NCBI GenBank assembly: GCA_001829315.1
Contig: MIAY01000021.1
Coordinates: 62,001-126,000 of the forward strand
Source: Spirochaetes bacterium GWE1_32_154
Lineage (GTDB): Bacteria; Spirochaetota; GWE2-31-10
Direction of reading: 5' to 3'
Length of the DNA: 64,000 nucleotides
Below, piece by piece: positions 37,245 through 46,731 of the stretch (position 1 is its first letter; every line of letters begins with the position of its first letter). A model generated the notes under the pieces. The model saw only the letters and a list, made by a program, of their open reading frames with translations. It did no database searches and was not told the DNA's origin. The position numbers were made by a program, and so were the translations under genes.

Positions 37245-38435
37245 ATGAGAATAAACAAAAACATTGTATTATTATACATTTTCAGTTTTTTTAAAAACTT
37301 TCTGATATTCGGTGCTGTTAGTGTACCTTTTTATCTTCATAAAGCGGGACTTGATTATAAAGGAATGTTTATATTAGAGGCTGTTTTTTCAATCGGGATG
37401 GTAGTCTTTGAAATACCGACGGGTATTATTGCCGATAAATTCGGCAGGAAGATTTCACTTCTTCTAGGAACATTAGTCTTTGGCGGTTCTTTTTTTATTT
37501 TCGGTTTTGTTCCGGTATTTCATATTCTGATCGTGGCGCAGATTATTTGTGCATTGGGTATGACGATGTTAAGCGGGGCTGATCGTGCGCTATTGTATGA
37601 GGTTATACAAAAATCAAAAGCTTCAGATAAATCGGGTCGTATTATGGCGCGGTATGATGCGTTTGGAACTGCAGGGATGCTTGTTGCTTTTCCGCTGGGT
37701 TCATTATTTGTCGGAAGTGGTATAGTTTCATACACTGATGCGTTAGGACTTGTTTTTATTGCAACGGCATTAGCAATATTATTATCAGGTGTTTTTATAC
37801 TGTTCGTTACTGAAGACCGGGGGGGAATACATTCAAATACATCTATAAGTTCATTACAATTGGGAATCAATGGGTTCTTTTACACGTTCAAGCACCCGAA
37901 ACTGCGTGTATTCGGTTTAAATTATGCACTTATTTCATCACTTACATTTTTTATGTTCTGGTTTTATCAGGCATTATTGTTAAAAAATCATTTTCCTGTG
38001 ACATTTCTTGGTTTTGTTGCATCCGGGTTTAATTTTACCGCAATGATTTTGCTCTTTTTTACACCATTTTTTGAAAAGAAACCGGGTATTAAAAACACAC
38101 TTTTTCTGTCGTCTCTAATACCCGGTGTTTTATACATTCTGTCATCGTTTATCCCGGGAGTTTTTATGGCTTTCATTGCCATATTCGGTGTGACAAATTT
38201 CAGAATGTTGCGAATGCCTATGCTTAATTCACTTATGAACAAACATATTGAAGATGGTAACAGAGCAACCGTTTTATCAGGTATCTCAATGATAGAACGG
38301 TTGTCAACAACTCTTTTGTACCCGATAGTCGGAATGTTGACTGATATATCGTTATCAATTTCATTTCTCGTTCTTGGTATAATCACGGTTATTTTATCTG
38401 TTTTATTACGGGTTGAAGAAGAAACGTTAGTCTGA
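37245..38435 (+). CDS. MFS transporter
   Basis: This 396-residue protein has about 12 membrane segments. The MFS motif A is present after helix 2 (GIIADKFGRKISLLLG), and LSGADRALLYEVIQK is typical of the drug:H+ antiporter-like clade found in many anaerobes. The substrate cannot be deduced. The 3' end overlaps the convergent GntR regulator gene by nine bases. There is no terminator between them. Confidence 0.87.
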   Translation: MRINKNIVLLYIFSFFKNFLIFGAVSVPFYLHKAGLDYKGMFILEAVFSIGMVVFEIPTGIIADKFGRKISLLLGTLVFGGSFFIFGFVPVFHILIVAQIICALGMTMLSGADRALLYEVIQKSKASDKSGRIMARYDAFGTAGMLVAFPLGSLFVGSGIVSYTDALGLVFIATALAILLSGVFILFVTEDRGGIHSNTSISSLQLGINGFFYTFKHPKLRVFGLNYALISSLTFFMFWFYQALLLKNHFPVTFLGFVASGFNFTAMILLFFTPFFEKKPGIKNTLFLSSLIPGVLYILSSFIPGVFMAFIAIFGVTNFRMLRMPMLNSLMNKHIEDGNRATVLSGISMIERLSTTLLYPIVGMLTDISLSISFLVLGIITVILSVLLRVEEETLV

Positions 38436-38783
38436 AATCGAGTATAATTGTGTAAAATCCTCCAGGCTGATTTTAAGCAGTTTGAGTTTTTTGATAATTC
38501 TCGGTAATTCTTCCTCAATAAATACTTCTTTCTGCATTTGTAAAACCATATTTTCAGCACCTGGACTAACGAAATAACCGATTCCCCGCTGATTAAATAT
38601 TATATTTTTCTCCTGCAGGGTTGTATATGTCCGGTTAACGGTATTAGGGTTTACTTCCATGGAAATGGCAAACTCACGTACAGATGGCAGGCGTTCACCT
38701 TCTTTCCATATCCCTTTTAATATGTTTTCACAAATCAGCTCTCCTATCTGGATATATATGGGGTTACTCTGATCAAACAACAT
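38427..38783 (-). CDS. GntR-family regulator (YtrA type)
   Basis: The 118-residue protein has the GntR winged helix at residues 8-75, with GERLPSVREFAISMEVNPNT and GIGYFVSPGA. A short helical dimerisation tail of about 40 residues, with no large ligand domain, defines the YtrA subgroup, which usually controls an ABC transporter in its own operon. That is the arrangement here: it is the third gene after an ATPase and a permease. Its ATG shares one base with the permease stop codon. The dyad at 40404-40430 is the likely operator. Confidence 0.9.
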   Translation of the reverse strand: MLFDQSNPIYIQIGELICENILKGIWKEGERLPSVREFAISMEVNPNTVNRTYTTLQEKNIIFNQRGIGYFVSPGAENMVLQMQKEVFIEEELPRIIKKLKLLKISLEDFTQLYSISD

Positions 38784-39550
38784 TATTTTACCTCTAATTT
38801 TTTCATTCTAATATAGGAGATTGAATACAAGGCTATTGGTAAAAGTATTAAGAATATATTCCATACAACTGATAATACGGGAAAGTTCATACTATCATTG
38901 AATACTCCGAATGAATTTGGCATCGTAGACCCGAACGATTTCATAAAAAAATCAACAAGAGAAAGTGACATAAAAGTCATTACCGAAATGCCGGTAATAA
39001 TAAAGAATGCTATGATTGATAACGTAGTTTTCATAAATCGCGAACTTTTAAATAGAAGAGATCCGGTAAAATATATAGAATGTAAAACAATAAAAAATCC
39101 GAATGATTGAAGCATATCTAATGTAAACGGGTTAAAAAAAGCTAATGCTGTACCATGAGAAATAAAACTGATCACCTTAATAAATGATGATGTAATTATA
39201 ATCGTTGTGATTGATGCAATAAATAATATAAAAAGCGTATTGATAAGTTTAGCTGCAAACCGTTCAACATTGCTGACCGGTACCATAAGAAATGCAATAA
39301 GTTGTTCTGTATCATACGTGGCAGGAAATGCTTTGCTTGCCATAATTAAACCGGCAATTATTATTACTCCGGTAAAATTTGAGTAGTCGGTTGTTGTGAT
39401 ATTAAATCCGCTCATTATACCGCTTAATAGAATAAGACCGCCGATTATTCCAAGGAAAATTGAATAAAATCTCATTGTACCAAAAAGTTCATTTTTTAAC
39501 AGATAAAAAAAACGTTTAGCATTAAAAACGCTGTTATGTATTGTAATCAT
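38783..39550 (-). CDS. ABC transporter permease subunit
   Basis: The 255-residue protein has about six hydrophobic segments and no other domain. It overlaps the ATPase gene by four bases upstream and meets the regulator gene downstream, so all three are translationally linked. Such ATPase-permease-YtrA operons form ABC-2 type exporters, often induced by cell-envelope stress. The substrate is unknown. Confidence 0.82.
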   Translation of the reverse strand: MITIHNSVFNAKRFFYLLKNELFGTMRFYSIFLGIIGGLILLSGIMSGFNITTTDYSNFTGVIIIAGLIMASKAFPATYDTEQLIAFLMVPVSNVERFAAKLINTLFILFIASITTIIITSSFIKVISFISHGTALAFFNPFTLDMLQSFGFFIVLHSIYFTGSLLFKSSRFMKTTLSIIAFFIITGISVMTFMSLSLVDFFMKSFGSTMPNSFGVFNDSMNFPVLSVVWNIFLILLPIALYSISYIRMKKLEVK

Positions 39551-40389
39551 TTGTTACCCCCGTTCTTGCTATTAATATAATTAATTGTATTGGTATCTCC
39601 GAGTAATACCGCATTAAGCAGATATTCAAGTACTCCGTGATCTGCCTGCGCATTTTCATCAACAACAAGGGCTGAGTACCCGCCGGGAATCTTTTCTGAA
39701 TAAATGACATATTCCGGTGATTCCTCAAGTGATGGAAGCAATTTCACCGCAATTCCAGATGTTAGCTTGTTGATATCAGATTGTATAAGTATTGATCCTT
39801 CATCAAGAACGAGTATTTCATCAAAAATATTTTCAAGTTCACGAAAATGGTGGGTTGAAATAATAACACTCCGGTTTTCATTAATAAAATCAGCTAATAT
39901 TTTACGAATCATTTTTTGAGACGGTATATCAAGTCCGTTTGTCGGTTCGTCGAAAATCAGTATTTTTGCTCCGGTTGCAAAACCGAATGCAAGCATAAAT
40001 TTCTTCTTCTGCCCAAATGACAGAGTATGTAATAATTTAGTGTTATCAATAGAGAACTCATTGAATTTATCAAATGAAAATGCCGGATAAAAAGGAGCGT
40101 TTAATGTTGCATACATTTTTCCGGTTGTATTGGGCAGAAAAAAAGATTCAGGAATAAAAAATATCTGTGATGCTACTTCCGGTCGCCTGTCCGAACTTTT
40201 GTGATTTAATACAATGGCTTCGCCAGAATGAGGAAATAAAAGACCGCTTATTATTTTGAGTAACGATGTTTTACCTGATCCGTTTTTACCGATTAAACCG
40301 TATATTTTTCCTTCGTTAATTGTAAGTGATACATTATTAAATAATTTTTTTGAACCATACGCAAAACTGACATTATTCAATGAAACCAT
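39547..40389 (-). CDS. ABC transporter ATP-binding subunit
   Basis: The 280-residue protein carries Walker A (GLIGKNGSGKTS), an LSFGQKKK signature in place of LSGGQ, Walker B (ILIFDEPTNGLD) and the switch His (ISTHHFRE). Residues after about 215 form a C-terminal extension. It is the first gene of the three-gene operon, with AAAGGAG before the ATG. The Phe in the signature motif is common in this clade and is not a defect. Confidence 0.92.
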   Translation of the reverse strand: MVSLNNVSFAYGSKKLFNNVSLTINEGKIYGLIGKNGSGKTSLLKIISGLLFPHSGEAIVLNHKSSDRRPEVASQIFFIPESFFLPNTTGKMYATLNAPFYPAFSFDKFNEFSIDNTKLLHTLSFGQKKKFMLAFGFATGAKILIFDEPTNGLDIPSQKMIRKILADFINENRSVIISTHHFRELENIFDEILVLDEGSILIQSDINKLTSGIAVKLLPSLEESPEYVIYSEKIPGGYSALVVDENAQADHGVLEYLLNAVLLGDTNTINYINSKNGGNK

Positions 40390-40403
40390 AAATTCTCCTT
40401 TGT

Positions 40404-40430
40404 TAGTGTAGTATGTAACTAAGACACTTA
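40404..40430. promoter_or_regulatory. Candidate GntR/YtrA operator
   Basis: TAGTGT and ACACTTA form an imperfect inverted repeat, spaced for a winged-helix dimer. It lies between the -10 box and the ribosome binding site of the ABC operon, where a bound repressor would block transcription. Confidence 0.45.
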
Positions 40431-40431
40431 T

Positions 40432-40460
40432 AACATACTGTATGTTTTTATTTATTACAA
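40432..40460 (-). promoter_or_regulatory. Promoter of the ABC exporter operon
   Basis: On the minus strand TTGTAA (40455-40460) and TATGTT (40432-40437) are 17 bases apart, about 45 bases upstream of the ATPase start. Confidence 0.5.
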
Positions 40461-40530
40461 GTTAATTTGTATATTTATGATAATTAATTTACAATCGAGC
40501 CTTACTATACAATATGAAAGAGGAAATACA

Positions 40531-40716
40531 ATGGATGGAAAAAAAAGAAGTGATGTGAAAATCGGGCAACAGGTTTCAATCGTGTTAAAAGAAGATCAGA
40601 AAACTGGAAAGTTAACAGAAGGGGTTGTAAGTGATATATTAACAAATTCAGCAGAACATCCACACGGAATTAAAGTAAGACTTGAAAGCGGTTTCGTAGG
40701 CAGGGTAAAAAAATAG
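40531..40716 (+). CDS. YwbE family (DUF2196) small protein
   Basis: The start at 40531 follows AAAGAGG and gives a 61-residue protein matching YwbE: GQQVSIVLKEDQKTGKLTEG, then VVSDILTNSAEHPHGIKVRL and a closing GFVGRVK. This small beta-barrel family is conserved but of unknown function, possibly nucleic-acid binding. An upstream in-frame ATG at 40477 lacks a ribosome binding site. Confidence 0.87.
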   Translation: MDGKKRSDVKIGQQVSIVLKEDQKTGKLTEGVVSDILTNSAEHPHGIKVRLESGFVGRVKK

Positions 40717-40731
40717 GCTGATGTGGTTATT

Positions 40732-41439
40732 TTATTCGTTGCATGAGAAAATAATTCCTTCACTCTTAATCGTTTTAATATAACGCGGATTTTTCGGGTC
40801 GTCCTCAATGAGATTGCGTAACATATGAATGTGGACAGATAGAGTATTATCATTGATGTGGTTCTCATTACTCCATATATTCTGATAAATTTGTTCACGG
40901 GTAAGCAGTGTGTTTTTATTTTTTACAAGATAAAAAAACAAATTGAATAATTTACTGTTTAATTCAATGTTTTTACCGTTTTTATCAACTTTGTACCGGA
41001 GAAAATCAAATTTGAATTCTCCAACTTCAATGATTTCATCTAATGTGTTATTTTTATTATTAATTAAATTTTCATTAGTTTTAAGAAGTTTTTTTACGCG
41101 GATAATTAATTCTTCAAAATAAAATGGTTTTGTTAAATAATCATCGCATCCGATAGTGAAGTTTTCAATTTTTGATTGAATTGAATCTGCTGTTGAGATA
41201 ATAATAACAGGTGTTCTGATAAACTGATCGCGGAGAGATTTTAAAATGATTGAACCATCCATATCACCAAGATGAAGATCAAGAATTATCAAATCAACAA
41301 CCGTATTGCCTAAAATCGTGTATCCATCACGACCTGATGCTGCTTCGTGAAGTATAAAATTGTCTTTAGAAAGTGAATTGATAATCGTTTGTCTCAAATA
41401 GAGATCATTTTCTATTATCAGGATGGAATATTGCCTCAA
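40732..41439 (-). CDS. OmpR-family response regulator
   Basis: The 235-residue protein has a receiver domain with E10 and D12 in the acidic pocket, phosphorylation site D54, the switch region ISTAD and K in LTKPF. A winged-helix output domain follows (about 135-232) with LLTREQIYQNIW and VSVHIHMLRNLIE-like sequence. The ATGA overlap with the sensor kinase gene upstream makes a cognate pair. Target genes are not evident. Confidence 0.92.
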   Translation of the reverse strand: MRQYSILIIENDLYLRQTIINSLSKDNFILHEAASGRDGYTILGNTVVDLIILDLHLGDMDGSIILKSLRDQFIRTPVIIISTADSIQSKIENFTIGCDDYLTKPFYFEELIIRVKKLLKTNENLINNKNNTLDEIIEVGEFKFDFLRYKVDKNGKNIELNSKLFNLFFYLVKNKNTLLTREQIYQNIWSNENHINDNTLSVHIHMLRNLIEDDPKNPRYIKTIKSEGIIFSCNE

Positions 41440-43232
41440 ACTATCTCCTTAATAGAAGTTTTATTAAATCGTACTATAAAACTTGCTCCGGAAAAATTTC
41501 TGGAATCATCAAGTATAAGTGTAGAGCCAATAATTTCAGATATTTTCCTGACAAGGTAGAGCCCCAGGCCTGTTGACTGCTCCATTCCTGTCGGTTTTGC
41601 AGAAAGTTTCTGAAACTTGGTAAACATTTTTCCTTTATCATTTTCTGAAAAACCCGGACCGCTGTCACGGATATGCCATTGTACATGCTGATTATCTTCT
41701 GTGATTATAATAGAGATGTATCCATTTTTAAATGTATATTTGATTGCGTTATCAATTAAATTTTCCAGTATTATTTTTGTTAGAAAATAATCACTGTAAA
41801 TAAAGCAATCACCATGACTTTCTATTGTAATTGATATTTGTTTCATTGTGCAATACTTTTTACAATTATTTATAATAAGGCCGGTAAGTTCTGTAATGCT
41901 TATTCGTTCTGAAATAGTACTGGTAAAACCCGAGTCAACTTTCAGATATGCCATAATATTTTCATTAAATTTTTTTAAATCTCTCGATGCCTGATGTACC
42001 GTTTGATATCGTTGATCAAAAGGATTTTCATCTGAAAGTTGATTTGTTGTATGAAAAAGGTACGTAATCGGTGAAGCAGAGTTGTGGGTCAGTATATGAA
42101 GTAGTGAATTTCGTAAGTCAACAAGTTGTTCTTTCAGTAATAATTGTTCATGAAGATTTTTATTGTTATTTTCAAGATTTTTTGTTTGATCGCTAATCAG
42201 TTTGAGCAGATAATTAAAATTGGTATTTACAACTGAAAACTCATCATCAGAAGAAAAAATCAATTCCTGAGTATAATCACCATCTATTTTTTTTTGAATA
42301 TATTTGCCAAGTAATTCAATTTTAGAAATAAGTTGTTTTGATATATAAAAACCCATAAGAACAGCTGTTAATAATGCGAAGACTGCTACACAGAAAATAA
42401 TGTAAAAAATAGAAAGACCTTCCTGATTGATATTTGTTACAGGTATTAAACTTATCAGATTGATATTAATTTTTTTTACAGGTAAAATCACAACGTAATA
42501 GTGTTTTTTATTAATTGTGATTGTATCACCTGTTTTACTTTCTGATAAAATATTCAAGTCATTAATTATTCCAATAGAATTATGATTTTGAGTAATAATT
42601 GATAGTTTATTTTTTTGTAAAATAAGTAAATCAATATTGATTTTTGTTGATTCATACGCTATTTGTGAGAGGATTTTATTAAGCGATAAATCTATAGAAA
42701 AGACACCTTTAAAAACACCTTCTTTGTTTTTTACACCTCGAGTAGCAGAAATAACAATATCTTTTGTAATATATTCTTCATACGGGGCTACCCATTGTAC
42801 TGTTTCAGATTCTTTTCCGGCGATATACCATGGCCGATTATATATTGAATAATTTTCAGGTGGAATCCATTCAGGGCTGACGATAATTTGATTTTTTTCA
42901 GAGCCACCATAATACATCCAGGTATTTTCCGGAAATACTATTCTAAAAAAATCCCATTCCTTTATTTTTTGTTTTATTAAATCCGGGTTATCGAAAATTG
43001 AAGATAAATCTTCTGTATTTGAAAGAGCGAAAACCAGTTCTTCAACCCTGTCAATATAGGTATCTATAGCATTGTATTTAATAGCCTGTAAAAAAGATGT
43101 TTGTGTAATTATAAAATTATGAACATTTTTTTTGTGAATAATAAATGAAAATAAAGTGCTGAAAATTAATATCGGGATAATAACGAGCAAAACGAATATT
43201 GTTATAAATTTACTTCGAACAGTTTTTTTCAT
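41436..43232 (-). CDS. Sensor histidine kinase with Cache sensor
   Basis: The 598-residue kinase has a first membrane helix (about 10-32), an extracytoplasmic Cache-type domain with FSIDLSLNKIL, a second helix (about 275-300), HAMP, a coiled coil, and the kinase core. The H box is atypical (LTHNSASPIT, His383) where most kinases have HELRTP. N box LIDNAIKYTF, G1 DSGPGF and G2 GLGLYLV are normal. It is the first gene of the pair and overlaps the regulator gene by four bases. Confidence 0.9.
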   Translation of the reverse strand: MKKTVRSKFITIFVLLVIIPILIFSTLFSFIIHKKNVHNFIITQTSFLQAIKYNAIDTYIDRVEELVFALSNTEDLSSIFDNPDLIKQKIKEWDFFRIVFPENTWMYYGGSEKNQIIVSPEWIPPENYSIYNRPWYIAGKESETVQWVAPYEEYITKDIVISATRGVKNKEGVFKGVFSIDLSLNKILSQIAYESTKINIDLLILQKNKLSIITQNHNSIGIINDLNILSESKTGDTITINKKHYYVVILPVKKININLISLIPVTNINQEGLSIFYIIFCVAVFALLTAVLMGFYISKQLISKIELLGKYIQKKIDGDYTQELIFSSDDEFSVVNTNFNYLLKLISDQTKNLENNNKNLHEQLLLKEQLVDLRNSLLHILTHNSASPITYLFHTTNQLSDENPFDQRYQTVHQASRDLKKFNENIMAYLKVDSGFTSTISERISITELTGLIINNCKKYCTMKQISITIESHGDCFIYSDYFLTKIILENLIDNAIKYTFKNGYISIIITEDNQHVQWHIRDSGPGFSENDKGKMFTKFQKLSAKPTGMEQSTGLGLYLVRKISEIIGSTLILDDSRNFSGASFIVRFNKTSIKEIV

Positions 43233-43379
43233 GCAACATCCTGTTTACGGATTGTAGTTTAAGAACATACTATTGTCAATAGAACCTTTGTTTTTTTTAA
43301 TCCGGATGTTATTATTGTGAATGTTTGTTATATCAAATGGTATGATTGTAATAATAATGTGATATTAATAACAATATGC

Positions 43380-43409
43380 TTGACATCGTTGTTTTTATAT
43401 TGTACTTAT
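43380..43409 (+). promoter_or_regulatory. adhE promoter
   Basis: TTGACA at 43380-43385 is a perfect -35. After 17-18 bases comes a weaker -10 (TACTTAT at 43403-43409), preceded by TG. The message would have a leader of about 75 bases. Confidence 0.55.
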
Positions 43410-43417
43410 ATTCACAA
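43400..43417. promoter_or_regulatory. Candidate Rex operator overlapping the adhE -10
   Basis: TTGTACTTATATTCACAA matches 11 of the 14 fixed positions of the Rex consensus TTGTGAA-N4-TTCACAA; the right half is perfect. A separate perfect left half (TTGTGAA) lies at 43315-43321. Rex represses adhE in many fermenters when NADH is low. No rex gene is in the window. Confidence 0.5.
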
Positions 43418-43491
43418 CAAGTGATATGCGAGGCACAACAAATATCTTTGTTTCAGTATTAAGTTGGATTAGAATCAGAAAGGAGGCATGT

Positions 43492-46092
43492 ATGTTTATG
43501 AAAGTAACAAATCCCGAAGAACTTGAAGTTCTTATTGAGAGAGTAAAAGAATCGCAGAAGAAATTCGCGACATTTACTCAAAAACAGGTTGATGAAATCT
43601 TTAGAGTCGCGGCGGTTAGTGCTAATTCGGCACGAATTGTGTTGGCAAAAGAAGCGGTGGAAGACACCAGTATGGGAATCATGGAAGATAAAGTTATAAA
43701 AAATCATTTTGCTTCCGAGTACATTTATAACCAGTACAAAGATGAAAAAACCTGCGGTGTGATTGAAGAAGACAAGTCATTTGGTATAAAAAAGATTGCA
43801 GAGCCGATAGGAATTATTGCCGGTGTAATCCCGACTACAAATCCAACATCAACTGCTATTTTTAAATCATTACTTGCACTGAAAACGAGAAATGCAATTA
43901 TCTTTTCTCCGCATCCAAGAGCAAAACGATGTACGATTAATGCTGCTAAAATCATACTGGAAGCTGCTGTTAAAGCCGGCGCTCCTGAACATATTATCGG
44001 CTGGATTGATGAACCAACTGTTGAGTTGTCACAAATGCTTATGAAACACCCTGATATTAGTATGATACTGGCAACCGGCGGACCGGGCATGGTTAAAGCG
44101 GCGTACAGTTCGGGTAAACCGGCTATTGGCGTCGGACCTGGAAACACACCGGTAGTGATTGATGAAACGGCAGATATTCAAATGGCTGTAAACTCAGTGT
44201 TATTGAGTAAAACCTTTGATAACGGGGTTATATGCGCTTCAGAACAATCTGTGGTTGTTCATAAAGATATTTATGATGCTGTTAAAGAAGAATTTTCAAA
44301 ACGCGGTGCATATATACTGAATAATGAAGAAAAAGAAAAAGTAGGGAAGACGGTTATTGTCGATGGTCATGTTAACGCAAAAATTGTCGGTCAAAGTGCA
44401 TTTGCTATTGCAGAATTATCAGGTATTAAGGCAGATGAAAAAGTGAAAGTTCTTATCGGTGAAGCGCAATTGATTGATGAGAGTGAACCTTTTGCCTTTG
44501 AAAAATTATCCCCGGTTCTTGGTATGTATAAAGCGGATGATTTCACTGATGCTGTAGAAAAAGCTGCAAAACTGGTTGAGTTCGGCGGTTTTGGACATAC
44601 ATCGGTTATTTATACAAAAGCGACTAATAAAGAACGTATTGCTCAATTTAGTGAAGCGGTAAAAACTGCACGAATTCTTGTGAATATGCCTTCTTCACAT
44701 GGTGCAATTGGTGATATTTATAACTTTAAACTGGCTCCTTCACTTACATTAGGCTGCGGATCATGGGGCGGCAATTCTGTGAGTGAAAATGTCGGTGTAA
44801 AACATCTTATAAATATCAAGAGCGTTGTTGAGAGGAGAGAGAATATGTTGTGGTTTAAAGTTCCGCCTAAAATTTATTATAAATATGGTGCATTACCGGT
44901 TGCTTTACAGGATTTATCAGGTAAGAAAAAAGCATTTATTGTAACTGACAGAGCATTATCTGATATGGGATATGTGGAAAAGGTTACAGTGATACTTGAT
45001 GAAATCGGTATTGATTACGAAATATTTAATGAGGTTTTACCTGACCCGACATTAACAACGATTAATAAAGGACTTGAATTAATCAATAAGTTTAAACCTG
45101 ATGTCATAATTGCTTTGGGTGGCGGTTCACCGATTGATGCTGCTAAAATAATCTGGATGTTGTATGAACACCCTGATGTTCACTTTGACGGTTTGGCTTT
45201 GCGGTTTATGGATATACGAAAACGAATTTATACATTTCCGGCTCTCGGTAAAAAAGCAGCAATGGTTTGTATACCGACAACATCAGGAACCGGTTCTGAA
45301 GTAACACCGTTTGCCGTTGTAACCGATGATGCGACCGGTATTAAATATCCGATAGCTGATTATGAATTAACACCTGATATTGCGATTGTTGACCCGGAAC
45401 TTGTTATGTCAATGCCGAAGGGGTTAACGGCCTATTCGGGGATTGATGTGTTAACTCATGCAATTGAAGCGTATGTTTCGGTTTTTGCAACCGAGTTTAC
45501 CAATGGTTATGCACTTCAGGCAATGGATATGGTTTTTAAGTATCTTAAACGATCGTATGATAATGGCGCTGATGATGTTGAGGCAAAAGAAAAAATGCAT
45601 TATGCTTCATGTCTTGCCGGGATGGCTTTTGCTAACGCATTTTTGGGGATTTGTCATTCAATGGCGCATAAACTCGGTTCTACATTCCATTTAGCTCATG
45701 GTCTTGCAAACGGTTTGCTGTTAAGTCACTCAATCATGTTTAACTCAACTGATGCTCCGAGAAAACAGGCTGCATTTGCACAGTATAAATATCCTGAGGC
45801 TAAAAAAAGATATGCAGAAATTGCTGATTATTTGAAACTTGGCGGTACCACCGATGATGATAAAGTTCAAAAACTTATTGAGGCAATCGAAAAATTGAAA
45901 GCTGATATAAAAATACCGGATTCATTAAAAAATGCCGGCGTAGTTTTGTCAGAATTCTATGCTAAGCTTGATTTAATGTCTGAAATGGCATTTGATGACC
46001 AGTGTACGGGAGCTAATCCAAGATATCCTCTCATTGCTGAAATTAAACAATTGTACATCAATGCTTTTAACGGAGAACTGAAAGAAGTTTAA
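43492..46092 (+). CDS. adhE: Bifunctional aldehyde-alcohol dehydrogenase
   Basis: The ATG at 43492 follows AAGGAGG; the frame is open upstream, but that part has no ribosome binding site and no homology. The N-terminal half (about 1-440) is a CoA-acylating aldehyde dehydrogenase with the catalytic Cys in GVICASEQS and the GVGPGNTPV nucleotide-binding region. The C-terminal half is an iron alcohol dehydrogenase with GGGSPIDAAKI, TTSGTGSEVTPFAVV and the metal-binding HSMAHKLGSTFHLAHG. Together they reduce acetyl-CoA to ethanol with two NADH. At 866 residues it is full length. It implies fermentative growth. Confidence 0.97.
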   Translation: MFMKVTNPEELEVLIERVKESQKKFATFTQKQVDEIFRVAAVSANSARIVLAKEAVEDTSMGIMEDKVIKNHFASEYIYNQYKDEKTCGVIEEDKSFGIKKIAEPIGIIAGVIPTTNPTSTAIFKSLLALKTRNAIIFSPHPRAKRCTINAAKIILEAAVKAGAPEHIIGWIDEPTVELSQMLMKHPDISMILATGGPGMVKAAYSSGKPAIGVGPGNTPVVIDETADIQMAVNSVLLSKTFDNGVICASEQSVVVHKDIYDAVKEEFSKRGAYILNNEEKEKVGKTVIVDGHVNAKIVGQSAFAIAELSGIKADEKVKVLIGEAQLIDESEPFAFEKLSPVLGMYKADDFTDAVEKAAKLVEFGGFGHTSVIYTKATNKERIAQFSEAVKTARILVNMPSSHGAIGDIYNFKLAPSLTLGCGSWGGNSVSENVGVKHLINIKSVVERRENMLWFKVPPKIYYKYGALPVALQDLSGKKKAFIVTDRALSDMGYVEKVTVILDEIGIDYEIFNEVLPDPTLTTINKGLELINKFKPDVIIALGGGSPIDAAKIIWMLYEHPDVHFDGLALRFMDIRKRIYTFPALGKKAAMVCIPTTSGTGSEVTPFAVVTDDATGIKYPIADYELTPDIAIVDPELVMSMPKGLTAYSGIDVLTHAIEAYVSVFATEFTNGYALQAMDMVFKYLKRSYDNGADDVEAKEKMHYASCLAGMAFANAFLGICHSMAHKLGSTFHLAHGLANGLLLSHSIMFNSTDAPRKQAAFAQYKYPEAKKRYAEIADYLKLGGTTDDDKVQKLIEAIEKLKADIKIPDSLKNAGVVLSEFYAKLDLMSEMAFDDQCTGANPRYPLIAEIKQLYINAFNGELKEV

Positions 46093-46111
46093 GTGGAATT
46101 GTCGTAGTTTA

Positions 46112-46150
46112 AAAGGGGCTGTTTTCAGTGATGAAACAGCCCTTTAGTTT
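46112..46150. terminator. adhE terminator
   Basis: GGGCTGTTT pairs with AAACAGCCC (46134-46142) around nine bases, followed by TTTAGTTTTT. The stop codon of the toxin remnant on the other strand lies in its tail. Confidence 0.85.
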
Positions 46151-46371
46151 TTCGGAAAAATTCTGTCATTAGATTTTTTATAAACATCTAAATCATTTCT
46201 TTTTCCTATCGCAATTATTTTAACTATTATCTCATTTTGATTAAAACAATAAACTATTCTTATTTTCTTATTATCAACATACATTTTTCTTAAGCCGGTT
46301 AAATCAAATCCATGTTTATTACCTAATTCTTCACCTAACTGGGGATTTATAGAGATTTTTATTTCTTCTTT
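46144..46371 (-). pseudogene. RelE/ParE-type toxin remnant, N terminus missing
   Basis: In the frame starting right after a TAA at the tail of the antitoxin gene, the sequence reads KEEIKISINPQLGEELGNKH, then GFDLTGLRKMYVDNKKIRIV and IIVKIIAIGKRNDLDVYK. This is the C-terminal two-thirds of a RelE/ParE-family toxin (the GLRKxYxDNKKIRIVY core strand is distinctive). No start codon or N-terminal helices are present, and the frame overlaps the antitoxin's last codons. The toxin should be dead. Confidence 0.7.
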
Positions 46372-46585
46372 TTACCGTTTCGTAAATATCACGATATTCA
46401 ATTATTTCCATTGTTTCCTTCATATTTTCGTATTCATCATATGGAATAATTATAGCTTCCATTTCATTATTTCTTAAAACAACAACTTTTTCTAAAGTAT
46501 GAGCTTTTATTTTATTCAGTACTTCGCTGAAATTTCTGGTTAATTTAGTAGAGGGGATAATTTCTTCTTTTGTAAATGTTAACAT
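46331..46585 (-). CDS. Phd/YefM-type antitoxin, probably with an altered C terminus
   Basis: The 84-residue protein starts MLTFTKEEIIPSTKLTRNFS, followed by EVLNKIKAHTLEKVVVLRNN and a Pro-Tyr-Asp-Glu-Tyr segment, the DNA-binding core of Phd/YefM antitoxins. AAAGGAT precedes the ATG. The last dozen residues (KNLYKSPVR) run into toxin-coding DNA in the wrong frame, so a deletion fused the antitoxin end to the toxin body. The DNA-binding part may still work. Confidence 0.78.
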   Translation of the reverse strand: MLTFTKEEIIPSTKLTRNFSEVLNKIKAHTLEKVVVLRNNEMEAIIIPYDEYENMKETMEIIEYRDIYETVKRRNKNLYKSPVR

Positions 46586-46731
46586 GTGTTATCCTTTGAG
46601 TTAATATACAAGTAATAATACATGTTATAATTTGAAAAATCAATAGATTTTTAAGTTTCAAACACTTTTTTAGAAATACTTGACCAAAAGAGTTTGATAA
46701 ATTATCATTTAAAAAAAAGTCAGGAGTCAGC

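Noticed and set aside
37520-38560. Minus-strand frames opposite the MFS gene
   Set aside because: They are antisense to a clear 12-helix transporter and show no family motifs.
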